Assembly: GCA_963680875.1 (NCBI GenBank) | Contig: OY804578.1 | Coordinates: 25,635,101 to 25,699,100, forward strand | DNA from: Bathymodiolus brooksi | Taxonomy: Eukaryota; Mollusca; Bivalvia; Mytilida; Modiolidae | Reading direction: 5' to 3' | Length of the DNA: 64,000 nucleotides | In this document: one piece after another, positions 40,021 through 52,063 of the stretch | Layout: every line of letters begins with the position of its first letter | Position numbering within the stretch: position 1 is the stretch's first letter | The notes under the pieces: model-generated | Seen by the model: only the letters and a program-made list of their open reading frames with translations | Databases searched by the model: none | Told to the model about the DNA's origin: nothing | Translations under genes and position numbers: made by a program

Positions 40021-43000
40021 CTGTCTAGGTCATTTGGCTATTCTGTCGAGGATATTTGGCTATTCTGTCTAGGTCATTTGGCTATTCTGTCTAGGCCATT
40101 TGGCTATTCTGTCTAGGCCATTTGGCTATTCTGTCTGGGTCATTTGGTTATTCTGTCTAGGTCATTTGGCTATTATGTCTAGGCCATTTGGCTATTCTGT
40201 CTAAGTCATTTGGCTATTCTGTCTAGGTCATTTGACTAATCTGTCGAGGACATTTGGCTATTCTGTCTAGTCCATTTGGCTATTCTGTCTAGGCCATTTG
40301 GATAGTCTGTCTGGGTCATTTGGCTATTCTGTTTAGGTCATTTGGCTATTCTGTCGAGGACATTTGGCTATTCTGTCTAGGGCATTTGGCTATTCTGTCT
40401 AGGCCATTTGGCTATCATGTCTAGGCCATTTGGCTATTCTGTCTAGTCCATTTTTCTATTCTGTCTAGACCATTTGGCTATTCTGTCTGGGTCATTTGGC
40501 TATTCTGTCTAGGTCATTTGGCTATTCTGTCTAGGTCATTTGACTATTCTGTCGAGGACATTTGGCTATTCTGTCTAGGTCATTTGGCTATTATGTCTAG
40601 GTTATTTGGCTATTATGTCTAGGTCATTTGGCTATTATGTCTTGGCCATTTGGTTATTCTGTCTAGTCCATTTGGATATTCTGTCTAGGCCATTTGGCTA
40701 GTCTGTCTGGGTCATTTGGCTATTCTGTCTAGTTCATTTGGCTATTCTGTCGAGGACATTTTGCTATTCTGTCTAGGGCATTTGGCTATTCTGTCTAGAC
40801 CATTTGGCTATTATGTCTAGGCCATTTGGCTATTCTGTCTGGGTCATTTGGCTATTCTGTCTAGGTCATTTGACTATTCTGTCTAGGTCATTTGACTATT
40901 CTGTCGAGGACATTTGGCTATTCTGTCTAGGTCATTTGGCTATTATGTCTACGTCATTTGGCTATTATGTCTAGGTCATTTGGCTATTATGTCTAGGCCA
41001 TTTGGCTATTCTGTCTAGTCCATTTGGCTATTCTGTCTAGGCCATTTGGATAGTCTGTCTGGGTCATTTGGCTATTCTGTCTAGGTCATTTGGCTATTCT
41101 GTCGAGGACATTTGGCTATTCTGTCTAGGGCATTTGGCTATTCTGTCTAGGCCATTTGGCTATTATGTCTAGGCCATTTGGCTATTCTGTCTAGTCCATT
41201 TTTTCTATTCTGTCTAGACCATTTGGCTATTATGTCTGGGTCATTTGGCTATTCTGTCTAGGTCATTTGGCTATTCTGTCTTGGTCATTTGACTATTCTG
41301 TCGAGGACATTTGGCTATTCTGTCTAGGTCATTTGGCTATTATGTCTATGTCATTTGGCTATTATGTCTAGGTCATTTGGCTATTATGTCTAGGCCATTT
41401 GGTTATTCTGTCTAGTCCATTTGGATATTCTGTCTACGCCATTTGGCTAGTCTGTCTGGGTCATTTGGCTATTCTCTCTAGTTCATTTGGCTATTCTGTC
41501 GAGGACATTTTGCTATTCTGTCAAGGGCATTTGGCTATTCTGTCTAGACCATTTGGCTATTATGTCTAGGCCATTTGGCTATTCGATCTAGGTCATTTGG
41601 CTATTATGTCTAGGCCATTTGGCTATTCTGTCTAGGCCATTTGGCTATTCTGTCTAGGTCATTTGGCTATTATGTCTAGGTCATTTGACTATTCTGTCGA
41701 GGACATTTGGCTATTCTGTCTAGTTCATTTGGCTATTCGGTCGAGGACATTTGGCTATTCTGTCTAGGGCATTTGGCTCTTCTGTCTAGTCCATTTGGCT
41801 ATTCTGTCTAGGCCATTTGGCTAGTCTGTCTGGGTCATTTGTCTATTCTGTCTAGGTCATTTGGCTATTCTGTCGAGGACATTTGGCTATTCTATCTAGG
41901 TCATTTGGCTATTCTGTCTAGGCCATTTGGCTATTATGTCTAGGCCATTTGGCAATTCTGTCTAGTCCATTTTTTTATTCTGTCTAGGCCATTTGGCTAT
42001 TCTTTCTGGGTCATTTGGCTATTCTGTCTAGGTCATTTGGCTATTCTGTCTAGGTCATTTGGTTATTATGTCTAGGTCATTTGGCTATTATGTCTAGGTC
42101 ATTTGGCTATTATGTCTAGGCCATTTGGTTATTCTGTCTAGTCCATTTGGCTATTCTGTCTAGGCCATTTGGCTAGTCTGTCTGGGTCATTTGGCTATTC
42201 TGTCTAGGTCATTTGGCTATTCTGTCTAGGACATTTGGCTATTCTGTCTAGGGCATTTGGCTATTCTGTCTAGACCATTTGGCTATTATGTCTAGGCCAT
42301 TTGGCTATTCGATCTAGGTCATTTGGCTATTATGTCTAGGCCAATTGGCTATTCTGTCGAGGCCATTTGGCTATTCTGTCTAGGTCATTTGGCTATTATG
42401 TCTAGGTCATTTGGTTATTCTGTCTAGGTCATTTGGCTATTCTGTCTGGGTCATTTGGCTATTATGTCTAGGCCATTTGGCTATTATGTCTAGGCCATTT
42501 GGCTATTATGTCTAGGTCATTTGGCTATTATGTCTAGGTCATTTGGCTATTCTGTCGACGACATTTGGCTATTCTTTCGAGGACATTTGGCTATTCTATC
42601 TAGGTCATTTGGCTATTTTGTCTAGGTCATTTGACTATTCTGTCTAGGTCATTTGGCTATTCTGTCTAGGTCATTTGGCTATTCTGTCTAGGTCATTTGG
42701 CTATTATGTCTAGGCCAGTTGGCTATTATGTCTAGGTCATTTGGCTATTCTGTCTAGGTCATTTGGCTATTCTGTCGAGGACATTTGGCTATTCTTTCGA
42801 GGACATTTGGCTATTCTATCTAGGTCATTTGGCTATTATGTCTAGGTCATTTGACTATTCTGTCTAGGTCATTTGGCTATTATGTCTAGGCCATTTGGCT
42901 ATTCTGTCTAGTCCATTTGGCTATTCTGTCTAGGTCATGGTTTTTCTGTCTAGGCCATTTGGCTATTCTGTCTAGGTCATTTGTCTATTCTGTCTAGGTC

Positions 43001-46000
43001 ATTTGACTATTCTGTCGAGGACATTTGGCTATTCTGTCTAGGTCATTTGGCTATTATGTCTAGGTCATTTGGCTATTATGTCTAGGCTATTTGGCTATTC
43101 TGTCTAGTTCATTTGGCTATTCTGTCTCGGCCATTTGGCTATTCTTTTTGGGTCATTTGGCTATTCTGTCTAGGTCATTTGGCTATTCTGTCTAGGTCAT
43201 TTGGTTATTATGTCTAGGTCATTTGGCTATTATGTCTAGGTCATTTGGCTATTCTGTCTAGGTCATTTGACTATTCTGTCGAGGACATTTGGCTATTCTG
43301 TCTAGGTCATTTGGCTATTATGTCTAGGTCATTTGGCTATTATGTCTAGGTTATTTGGCTATCATGTCTAGGCCATTTGGCTATTCTGTCTAGTCCATTT
43401 GGCTATTCTGTCTAGGCCATTTGGCTAGTCTGTCTGGGTCATTTGGCTATTCTATCTACGTCATTTGACTATTCTGTCGAGGACATTTGGCTATTCTGTC
43501 TAGGGCATTTGGCTATTCTGTCTAGGCCATTTGGCTATTATGTCTAGGCCATTTGGCTATTCTGTCTAGGTCATTTGGCTATTCTGTCTAGGTCATTTGA
43601 CTATTCTGTCGAGGATATTTGGCTATTCTGTCTAGGTCATTTGGCTATTTTGTTTGGGTCATTTGGCTATTATGTCTAGGTCATTTGGCTATTCTGTCTA
43701 GGCCATTTGGTTAGTCTGTCTGGGTCATTTGGCTATTCTGTCTAGGTCATTTGGCTATTCTGTCGAGGACATTTGGCTATTCTGTCTAGGGCATTTGGCT
43801 ATTCTGTCTAGACCATTTGGCTATTATGTCTAGGCCATTTGGCTATTCGATCTAGGTCATTTGTATATTATGTCTAGGCCATTTGCCTATTCTGTCTAGG
43901 CCATTTGGCTATTCTGTCTGGGTCATTTGGCTATTATGTCTAGGTCATTTGGCTATTCTGTCTAGTTCATTTGACTATTCTGTCGAGGACATTTGGCTAT
44001 TCTGTCTAGGTCATTTGGCTATTATGTCTAGGTCATTTGGCTATTATGTCTAGGTCATTTGGCTATTCTGTCTGGGTCATTTGGCTATTCTGTCTAGGTC
44101 ATTTGGCTATTCTGTCTGGGTCATTTGACTATTCTGTCGAGGACATTTGGCTATTCTGTCTAGGTCATTTGGCTATTATGTCTAGGTCATTTGGCTATTA
44201 TGTCTAGGCCATTTGGCTATTCTGTCTAGTCCATTTGGCTATTCTGTCTAGGCCATTTGGCTAGTCTGTCTGGGTCATTTGGCTATTCTGTCTAGGTCAT
44301 TTGGCTATTCTGTCGAGGACATTTGGCTATTCTGTCTAGGGCATTTGGCTATTCTGTCTAGGCCATTTGGCTATTATGTCTAGGCCATTTGGCTAATCTG
44401 TCTAGTCCATTTTTCTATTATGTCTAGACCATTTGGCTATTCTGTCTGGGTCATTTGGCTATTCTGTCTAGGTCATTTGGCTATTGTGTCTCGGTCATTT
44501 GGCTATTCTGTCTAGACCATTTGGCTATTATGTCTAGGCCATTTGGCTATTCGATCTAGGTCATTTGTCTATTATGTCTAGGCCATTTGGCTATTCTGTC
44601 TAGGCCATTTGGCTATTATGTCTAGGTCATTTGGCTATTATGTCTAGGTCATTTGGCTATTCTGTCTGGGTCATTTGGCTATTCTGTCTAGGTCATTTGG
44701 CTATTCTGTCTGGGTCATTTGACTATTCTGTCGAGGACATTTGGCTATTCTGTTTAGGTCATTTGGCTATTATGTCTAGGTGATTTGGCTATTATGTCTA
44801 GGTCATTTGGCTATTATGTCTAGGCCATTTGGCTATTCTGTCTAGTCCATTTGGCTATTCTGTCTAGGTCATTAGATTTTTCTTTCTAGGCCATTTGGCT
44901 ATTATGTCTAGGCCATTTGGTTTTTCTGTCTAGGCCATTTGGCTATTCTGTCTAGGTCATTTGGCTATTCTGTCTAGGTCATTTGACTATTCTGTCGAGG
45001 ATATTTGGCTATTCTGTCTAGGTCATTTGGCTATTCAATCTAGGTCATTTGGCTATTATGTCTAGGTCATTTGGCTATTATATCTAGGCCATTTGGCTAT
45101 TCTGTCTAGTCCATTTGGCTATTCTGTCTAGGCCATTTGGCTATTCTGTCTGGGTCATTTGGCTATTCTGTCTAGGTCATTTGGCTATTCTGTCGAGGCT
45201 ATTTGGCTATTCTGTCTAGGTCATTTTTCTATTCTGTCTAGGCCATTTGGCTATTCTGTCTAATCCATTTTGCTATTCTGTCTAGGCCATTTGGCTATTC
45301 TCTCTGGGTCATTTGGTTAATCTGTCTAGGTCATTTGATTATTATGTCTAGGCCATTTGGCTATTCTGTCTAAGTCATTTGGCTATTCTGTCTAGGTCAT
45401 TTGACTAATCTGTCGAGGACATTTGGCTATTCTGTCTAGGTCATTTGGCTATTATGTCTAGGTCATTTGGCTATTATGTCTAGGCCATTTGGCTATTCTG
45501 TCAAGTCCATTTGGCTATTCTGTCTAGGTCATTAGATTTTTCTTTCTAGGCCATTTGGCTATTATGTCTAGGCCATTTGGTTTTTCTGTCTAGGCCATTT
45601 GTCTATTCTGTCTAGGTCATTTGGCTATTCTGTCTAGGTCATTTGGCTATTCTGTCTAGGTCATTTGACTATTCTGTCGAGGATATTTGGCTATACTGTC
45701 TAGGTCATTTGGCTATTCAATCTAGGTCATTTGGCTATTATGTCTAGGTCATTTGGCTATTATATCTAGGCCATTTGGCTATTCTGTCTAGTCCATTTTG
45801 CTATTCTGTCTAGGCCATTTGGCTATTCTGTCTGGGTCATTTGGTTAATCTGTCTAGGTCATTTGGTTATTATGTCTAGGCCAATTGGCTATTCTGTCTA
45901 AGTCATTTGGCTATTCTGTCTAGGTCATTTGACTAATCTGTCGAGGACATTTGGCTATTCTGTCTAGGTCTTTTGGCTATTATGTCTAGGTCATTTGGCT

Positions 46001-48600
46001 ATTAAGTCTACGTCATTTGTCTATTATGTCTAGGCCATTTGGCTATTCTATCTAGTCCATTTGGATATTCTCTCTAGGCCATTTGGCTATTTTTTCTGGG
46101 TCATTTGGCTATTCTGTCTAGGTCATTTGGCTATTCTGTCGAGGACATTTGGCTATTCTGTCGAGGGCATTTGGCTATTATGTCTAGGCCATTTGGCTAT
46201 TATGTCTAGGCCATTTGGCTATTCTGTCTAGTCCATTTTTCTATTCTGTCTAGGCCATTTGGCTATTCTGTCTGGGTCATTTGGCTATTCTGTCTAGGTC
46301 ATTTGACTATTCTGTCTAGGTCCTTTGACTATTCTGTCGAGGACATTTGGCTATTCTGTCTAGGTCATTTGGCTATTATGTCTAGTCCATTTGGCTATTA
46401 TGTCTAGGTCATTTGGCTATTATGTCTAGGCCATTTAGCTATTCTGTCTAGTCCATTTGGCTATTCTGTCGAGGCCATTTGGATAGTCTGTCTGGGTCAT
46501 TTGGCTATTCTGTCTAGGTCATTTGGCTATTCTGTCGAGGACATTTGGCTATTCTGTCTAGGGCATTTGGCTATTCTGTCTAGGCCATTTGGCTATTATG
46601 TCTGGGCCATTTGGCTATTCTGTCTAGTCCATTTTTCTATTTTGTCTAGACCATTTGGCTATTCTGTCTAGGTCATTTGGCTATTCTGTTTAGGTCATTT
46701 GGCTATTCTGTCTAGGTCATTTGACTATTCTGTCGAGGACATTTGGCTATTCTGTCTAGGTCATTTGGCTATTATGTCTAGGTCATTTGGCTATTCTGTC
46801 TAGGTCATTTGGCTATTATGTCTAGGCCATTTGGCTATTCTGTCTAATCCATTTGGCTATTCTGTCTAGGTCATTAAGTTTTTCTTTCTAGGCCATTTGG
46901 CTATTATGTCTAGGCCATTTGGTTTTTCTGTCTAGGTCATTTGGCTATTCTGTCTAGGTCATTTGGCTATTCTGTCTAGGTCATTTGACTATTCTGTCGA
47001 GGACATTTGGCTATTCTGTCTAGGTCATTTGGCTATTATGTCTAGGTCATTTGGCTATAATGTCTAGTCCATTTGGCTATTCTGTCTAGGCCATTTTGGC
47101 TATTCTTTCTGGGTCATTTGGCTATTCTGTCTAGGTCATTTGGCTATTCTGTCTAGGTCATTTGACTATTCTGTTGAGGACATTTGGCTATTCTGTCTAG
47201 GTCATTTGGCTATTATGTCTAGGTCATTTGGCTATTATGTCTAGGCCATTTGGCTATTCTGTCTAGGTCATTTGTCTATTCTGTCTAGGTCATTTGACTA
47301 TTCTGTCGAAGACATTTGGCTATTCTGTCTAGGTCATTTGCCTATTATGTCTAGGTCATTTGGCTATTATGTCTAGTCCATTTGGCTATTCTGTCTAGAC
47401 CATTTGGCTATTCTTTCTGGTTCATTTGGCTATTCTGTCTAGGTCATTTGGCTATTCTGTCTAGGTCATTTGACTATTCTGTCGAGGACATTTGGCTATT
47501 CTTTCTAGGTCATTTGGCAATTATGTCTAGGTCATTTGGCTATTATGTCTAGGTCATTTGGCTATTATGTCTAGGCCATTTGGCTATTCTGTCTAGTCCA
47601 TTTGGCTATTCTGTCTAGGCCATTTGGCTAGTCTGTCTGGCTCATTTGGCTATTCTGTCTAGGTCATTTGGCTATTCTGTCGAGGACATTTGGCTATTCT
47701 GTCTAGGGCATTTGGCTATTCTGTTTAGGCCATTTGGCTATTGTGTCTAGGCCATTTGGCTATTCTGTCTAGTCCATTTTTCTATTCTGTCTAGACCATT
47801 TGGCTATTCTGTCTGGGTCATTTGGCTATTCTGTCTAGGTCTTTTGACTATTTTGTCTAGGTTATTTGACTATTCTGTCGAGGACATTTGGTTATTCTGT
47901 CTAGTCCATTTGGCTATTCTGTCTAGGCCATTTGGCTAGTCTGTGTGGGTCATTTGGCTATTCTGTCTAGGTCATTTGGCTATTCTGTCGAGGACATTTG
48001 GCTATTCTGTCTAGGGCATTTGGCTATTCTGTCTAGACCATTTGGCTATTATGTCTAGGCCATTTGGCTATTCGATCTAGGTCATTTGGCTATTATGTCT
48101 AGGCCATTTGGCTATTCTGTCTAGGCCATTTGGCTATTCTGTCTAGGGCATTTGGCTATTCTGTCTAGACCATTTGGCTATTATGTCTAGGCCATTTGGC
48201 TATTCGATCTAGGTCATTTGGCTATTATGTCTAGGCCATTTGTCTATTCTGTCTAGGTCATTTGGTTATTCTGTCTAGGTCATTTGGCTATTCTGTCTAG
48301 GTCATTTGGCTATTCGGTGTGGGTCATTTGGCTATTATGTCTAGGCCATTTGGCTATTATGTCTAGGTCATTTGGCTATTATGTCTAGGTCATTTGGCTA
48401 TTCTGTCTAGGTCATTTGGCTATTCTGTCGAGGCCATTTGGCTATTCTGTCTAGTCCATTTGGCTATTCTGTCTAGGTCATTAGATTTTTCTTTCTAGGC
48501 CATTTGGCTATTATGTCTAGGTCATTTGGTTTTTCTGTCTAGGCCATTTGTCTATTCTGTCTAGGTCATTTGGCTATTCTGTCTAGGTCATTTGACTATT
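40021..48600 (+). repeat. 22-bp satellite up to the retrotransposon insertion
   Basis: Continuous satellite. The segment 40290-40830 repeats 35430-35970 at an offset of 4,862 bp (221 monomers). It shares CTGTTTAGG, CTTGGCC and the TTGGATATTCTG monomer. Length changes are one extra T near 41199, a 20-bp monomer near 42928 and one extra T near 47093. ATTAG-type monomers recur near 44.87, 45.53, 46.87 and 48.48 kb. The part from about 45.8 kb onward is near-duplicated to the right of the retrotransposon at an offset of 7,850-7,851 bp. Confidence 0.85.
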
Positions 48601-48615
48601 CTGTCGAGGATATTT
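48601..48615. repeat. Target-site duplication, left copy
   Basis: CTGTCGAGGATATTT, satellite sequence directly before the element's poly-T (poly-A on the minus strand). It matches the right copy at 53393-53407 at 14 of 15 bases. The last three T may equally belong to the tail. Confidence 0.88.
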
Positions 48616-48627
48616 TTTTTTTTTTTT
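48613..48627 (-). other. Poly-A tail of the retrotransposon (read as T15 on the plus strand)
   Basis: A run of 15 T at the left end of the element equals a poly-A tail on the minus strand. This fits insertion by target-primed reverse transcription. Its first three bases overlap the target-site duplication. Confidence 0.9.
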
Positions 48628-48642
48628 CACAACGTAATATAT

Positions 48643-48648
48643 TTTATT
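48643..48648 (-). promoter_or_regulatory. Polyadenylation signal AATAAA
   Basis: AATAAA on the minus strand, about 15-20 nt upstream of the poly-A tail, which is the usual spacing. It would define the 3' end of the element's transcript. Confidence 0.75.
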
Positions 48649-48715
48649 CAAATGCTTGCTACAATTAACACGCCAAAAGTCCAAGCTCCTTTTGGTGTTT
48701 CCCTGTTACATCTTG

Positions 48716-48743
48716 TTCTGATTATCCAGGGCTATAATCAGAA
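48716..48743 (-). other. Perfect 10-bp stem-loop in the retrotransposon 3' UTR
   Basis: TTCTGATTAT at 48716-48725 and its exact reverse complement ATAATCAGAA at 48734-48743 enclose an 8-base loop. The hairpin sits about 90-115 nt upstream of the poly-A tail in the transcript. Some LINEs use a 3' stem-loop as the recognition site for their reverse transcriptase, and that role here is inferred from position and shape only. Confidence 0.7.
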
Positions 48744-48805
48744 TTACATGAAATATATATACAACCTAAATACAATTTCTATTTAATACCTTTGAAAACA
48801 TTTAT

Positions 48806-50896
48806 TTATTTTGCATTTATTATATAATTTTTTACTTTCATTAAAAAAGAACACTTTTGAAGTGTTTTATTTTCATTTATTCTTTTAATATATTCATTGG
48901 CAAATATTCTATTAACATCAATATACTTTGTTTTCTGTTCAGATATATAGTACGATTTGTAGATGGAAAACCCTACAACTGTTATCAAAAAATTTAATGC
49001 AAGATAGTTTTTATCATCTATCTTGTATCCAAGTACTATATGATTCAAAGTAATTTTGTTTTCGATACCCAAACCCTTCATCAAATTCTGAAATTTTGTC
49101 CAAAACTCTTTTAGAAAGGTACAAGTAATAAAATAATGAGAGTAATCTTCATCTAATTTACAGAAATTACATAAGCTATTCCCAACAATTTTCCATTTGG
49201 AAAGTAAAACTTTATTTGGTATAATAAAATGAAAAAGTTTCCATCTGAACATTTTAAGCTTGTTTTCGTCAAGAAATTTGAAAAGGAAAAAATATAGACT
49301 ACTTGTATTTGGTTTTTCAGACAACACTAAATAATTAATCCAATAATGTGTACCAATAGGGTTTGAAAATTTAACATTCACCAGTTTATTATATAATAAC
49401 TTATTAGACAATGTAGATAAATTAATAAACTGATTGTTCCAGATGAAATAATCTTTTTTGATATTTACAATGCTTTTAACTGAGCTTTCTGTTTTTAAAA
49501 TGTCTATCCAATTCTTTGGGAAAGCTTTTTTGAGAATACTAAATTCAGATATCCAATTAGATTTATTTTTTAACTTGTGAAGAATAAATTCTTGCGTAAT
49601 TTTACCATTATTATCTATTATATCATTAACAAAAAATATTCCACTATTAATCCATTCTTTAAAAAATAAATATTTTTTTTCAAATGTAATAAATCTATTT
49701 CCCCATAAAATTTGCTTTCTTACATTACTGAATGTCAATGGTGAACTTAATTGACCACCACCTGTTTTTATCCAACTGGTCAAAACATTTTTGTAAAATT
49801 CGGGGATATTATTTAGAAACTGTTTATGTTTTTTCACATCTATGTTCATTTTAAAAATAAGCCATATTTTCCCAAATACATTTAAATATTTTAGTGGTAT
49901 CAATTTCCAATTCGAAAATTTTGAGTCAGCTAATCTACTTACCCATGATGCCTTCAAAGATATAAAATAACTTTCTATATCTATCATTTTCAGTCCACCC
50001 TTCTCAAAATCTCCTATCAATGTATTTCTTTTTACCTTATCTGGTTTCCCATTCCATATAAATTTAAAACACTTACTCTCTATCTCTTTTTTGTATTTTT
50101 CTGGAATAACACAGGAACTAACAATAAAAGTAAAAATAGGTATAATCAAAGCTTTAATGATTAGTACTTTACCCAATATTGAGAGATTTCGCTTTGACCA
50201 TGACAAAAATAAGCTATTCATTTTTTCAATTTTTTTTTCCCAATTAAGTTTTTCACATTCTATGTAATCATGACCATAATAAATACCTAAGGTCTTTATT
50301 GGTTTGTTTGTCCATTTAATATTTTCTACCTTATCTTTACTGTGTTTTAGTTTCCCAATCCACAACCCCTCTGTCTTATTTCTATTTATCATTAAACCTG
50401 AAAAATTACCAAAAATTTCAATTTCGTTCATAGCAACGGATATATCGTTTTTAGAGTTAAAATATAGTGTTGTGTCATCTGCTAATTGCGAAATTTTTAT
50501 ACTATGTGTTTGTTCATCTATTTTTATCTGAAAACCTTTGATATCCTTATTATTTCTTATTCGAAGAGCCATGATTTCAACTGATAAAACAAATAGCAAA
50601 GCAGATAAAGGATAGCCTTGACGTATTCCGCGCGAGTTTTTGAAAATCTCTGATATCCAGCCATTGTTCATTACACAAGTTTGAATATTACTGTATAAAG
50701 TTTTAACCCAAATTATAAACGATTCATTAAACCCAAAATGTTTTAAAGTTGTCAAGATAAATGTCCATTCAAGTGAGTCAAACGCTTTTTTAAAATCAAC
50801 AAAGACTATTGCCCCTTCAACATTATAAGATTCAGCAAAATCAATAATGTCTTGTATTTGTCTATGATTGAAGCCAATGAACCTGTTTTTAATATA
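48806..50896 (-). pseudogene. ORF2 fragment 3: reverse transcriptase catalytic core and C-terminal CCHC domain
   Basis: This frame is open from just after TGA 50899-50897 to the natural stop at 48806. The upstream part (50896-50756) encodes FVDFKKAFDS, the block with the first catalytic aspartate. No ATG opens the segment; a TTG at 50755 is only the first near-start codon. Counting from that TTG, residues 43-51 read GIRQGYPLS (usually QGCPLS), and ADD at 92-94 holds the two other catalytic aspartates. KTLGIYYG follows, then thumb and connector sequence with FIWNGKPD and KGGLKMID. Near the C terminus Cys529, Cys532, His540 and Cys545 form a CX2CX7HX4C knuckle, as in L1-type ORF2. All catalytic aspartates are intact, so inactivity comes from the upstream lesions. 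Confidence 0.93.
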
Positions 50897-50925
50897 TCAA
50901 GTTTGGTCATTATTTACAATTTTTT

Positions 50926-51984
50926 CTAAAACTTTTTTAAACGCTGTGCTAGAACATAAGAAAGAAGTTTTAAATCAACATTTAAAAGAGAAATAGGTCT
51001 ATAATTATCTAGAACTAAGGGATCCCCCTTTTTAAACAATAAAGATAAAACACTAGTCCGCTGAGAAAAACTCAGTAGCTTTTCATCATAGCTTTTATTT
51101 AGAACATCAATTAAAAAAAATTTGACTTTTCCCCAAAATTCTCTATAAAATTCTACCGTTAGTCCATCCAAACCTGGGGCTTTATTTGATTTCATATTAT
51201 TTATTGCATTAGAACACTCTTCTTCAGTTACCTTTCCATCACAAATTGATTGATCCTGATCCTGAAGCCTGTTTTCTAATTTTGTATCAAAAATATAATT
51301 ACTGGTTAGATTTTCATCAGGATATTTTGTAGTATACAATTTTTCATAATATGATTTAATAGTACTAAGAATGTGCATCTGGTCAGTTAATATTTCATTG
51401 TTTTCATCTATTAATTTGTTTATTGACTTTTTAATTTGCCTCTGTTTTTCCAGACCTAGAAAATATGAGTTATTTTTTTCCCCATATTCCACCCATTTCT
51501 CACGACATCTAATTTGTGCCCCTTTAGCTTTTTGGTCATATATTTTTACAAGTTCTATTTCAATATTATGAATAACTTTATTTAAGTTATCGTTTTCCTC
51601 GCTTTGATTATCCCTTACCATAATTTTTTTTTCTAATTCACTTTCTAATTTATGTCTAAGTTCTCTAGTTAATTTTGATTTGTTTTTACAATACATAGTG
51701 GTTACTTCTCGAATTTCAACTTTCATTGCGTCCCATAATAATCTTATGTCGATCTTATTATTATGACACTGTATTAAATATTTATCAATTACTTTATTTA
51801 TTAACTGTTTATAATCATATTCCTGTATTACAGAATTATTAATTTTCCAATACCCTCTTCCCTTTTCAGACACCCCCGACCGAAAGGTTAAAACCACACT
51901 TTGATGATCAGTATACTGTATGACCGCAGGTTTAATTTTACAGCTTTGAACAAGCGATAAAAAATCTTTTCCTAAAAGAATCAT
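50926..51984 (-). pseudogene. ORF2 fragment 2: end of endonuclease, linker and start of reverse transcriptase
   Basis: A 352-codon segment. The ATG at 51984 is internal; the true reading frame is open back to about 52063. Residues 25-27 read TDH, the last endonuclease motif (usually SDH), with its essential histidine kept. A charged linker of about 230 residues follows. The first reverse transcriptase blocks then appear: KAPGLDG, FKKGDP and NYRPISLLN (327-335). The segment ends at RLKKF and a TAG caused by one missing A in the A-run. The domain continues in another frame. Confidence 0.92.
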
Positions 51985-52063
51985 ATCAATCCGACTAGCT
52001 TGTGTTTTGTCTTTCCTACGCCATGTAAACTGTTGTCTGTTTTCATTATATATCCTCCAGACA

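Larger units (their letters stand above)
1..48615. repeat. 22-bp satellite array, left block (about 2,210 monomers)
   Basis: The whole stretch is head-to-tail copies of a 22-bp monomer with core CATTTGGCTATT and a ten-base linker, most often CTGTCTAGGT. Common linker variants end GGCC, GTCC or GGGTC, replace CTGTCTAGGT by CTGTCGAGGA, or read ATG instead of CTG. Core variants include GACTATT, GGATAGT and the divergent ATTAGATTTT. The register is nearly perfect: the core at position 13 and the core at 48501 are exactly 2,204 x 22 bp apart. Only seven length changes were found, near 12509, 13475, 19570, 26789, 41199, 42928 and 47093. No gene, RNA or promoter is visible. Short open frames here are by-products: a canonical monomer carries TAG in one frame, so a frame stays open only where every third monomer is a TAG-less variant. 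The array runs off the left edge of the window. Confidence 0.98.
48628..48805 (-). other. 3' UTR of the retrotransposon
   Basis: 178 bp between the ORF2 stop and the poly-A tail on the minus strand. It contains a perfect 10-bp stem-loop and an AATAAA signal. The plus-strand open frame running from the satellite through this segment (48592-48786) is a shadow and not a gene. Confidence 0.8.

Noticed and set aside
48592..48786. 64-codon plus-strand frame at the satellite/retrotransposon junction
   Set aside because: It runs from satellite through the poly-T into the element's antisense 3' UTR, so it is a junction artefact.
50304..51571. Plus-strand frames of 66-75 codons over ORF2
   Set aside because: They are antisense shadows of the well-supported minus-strand reverse transcriptase sequence.
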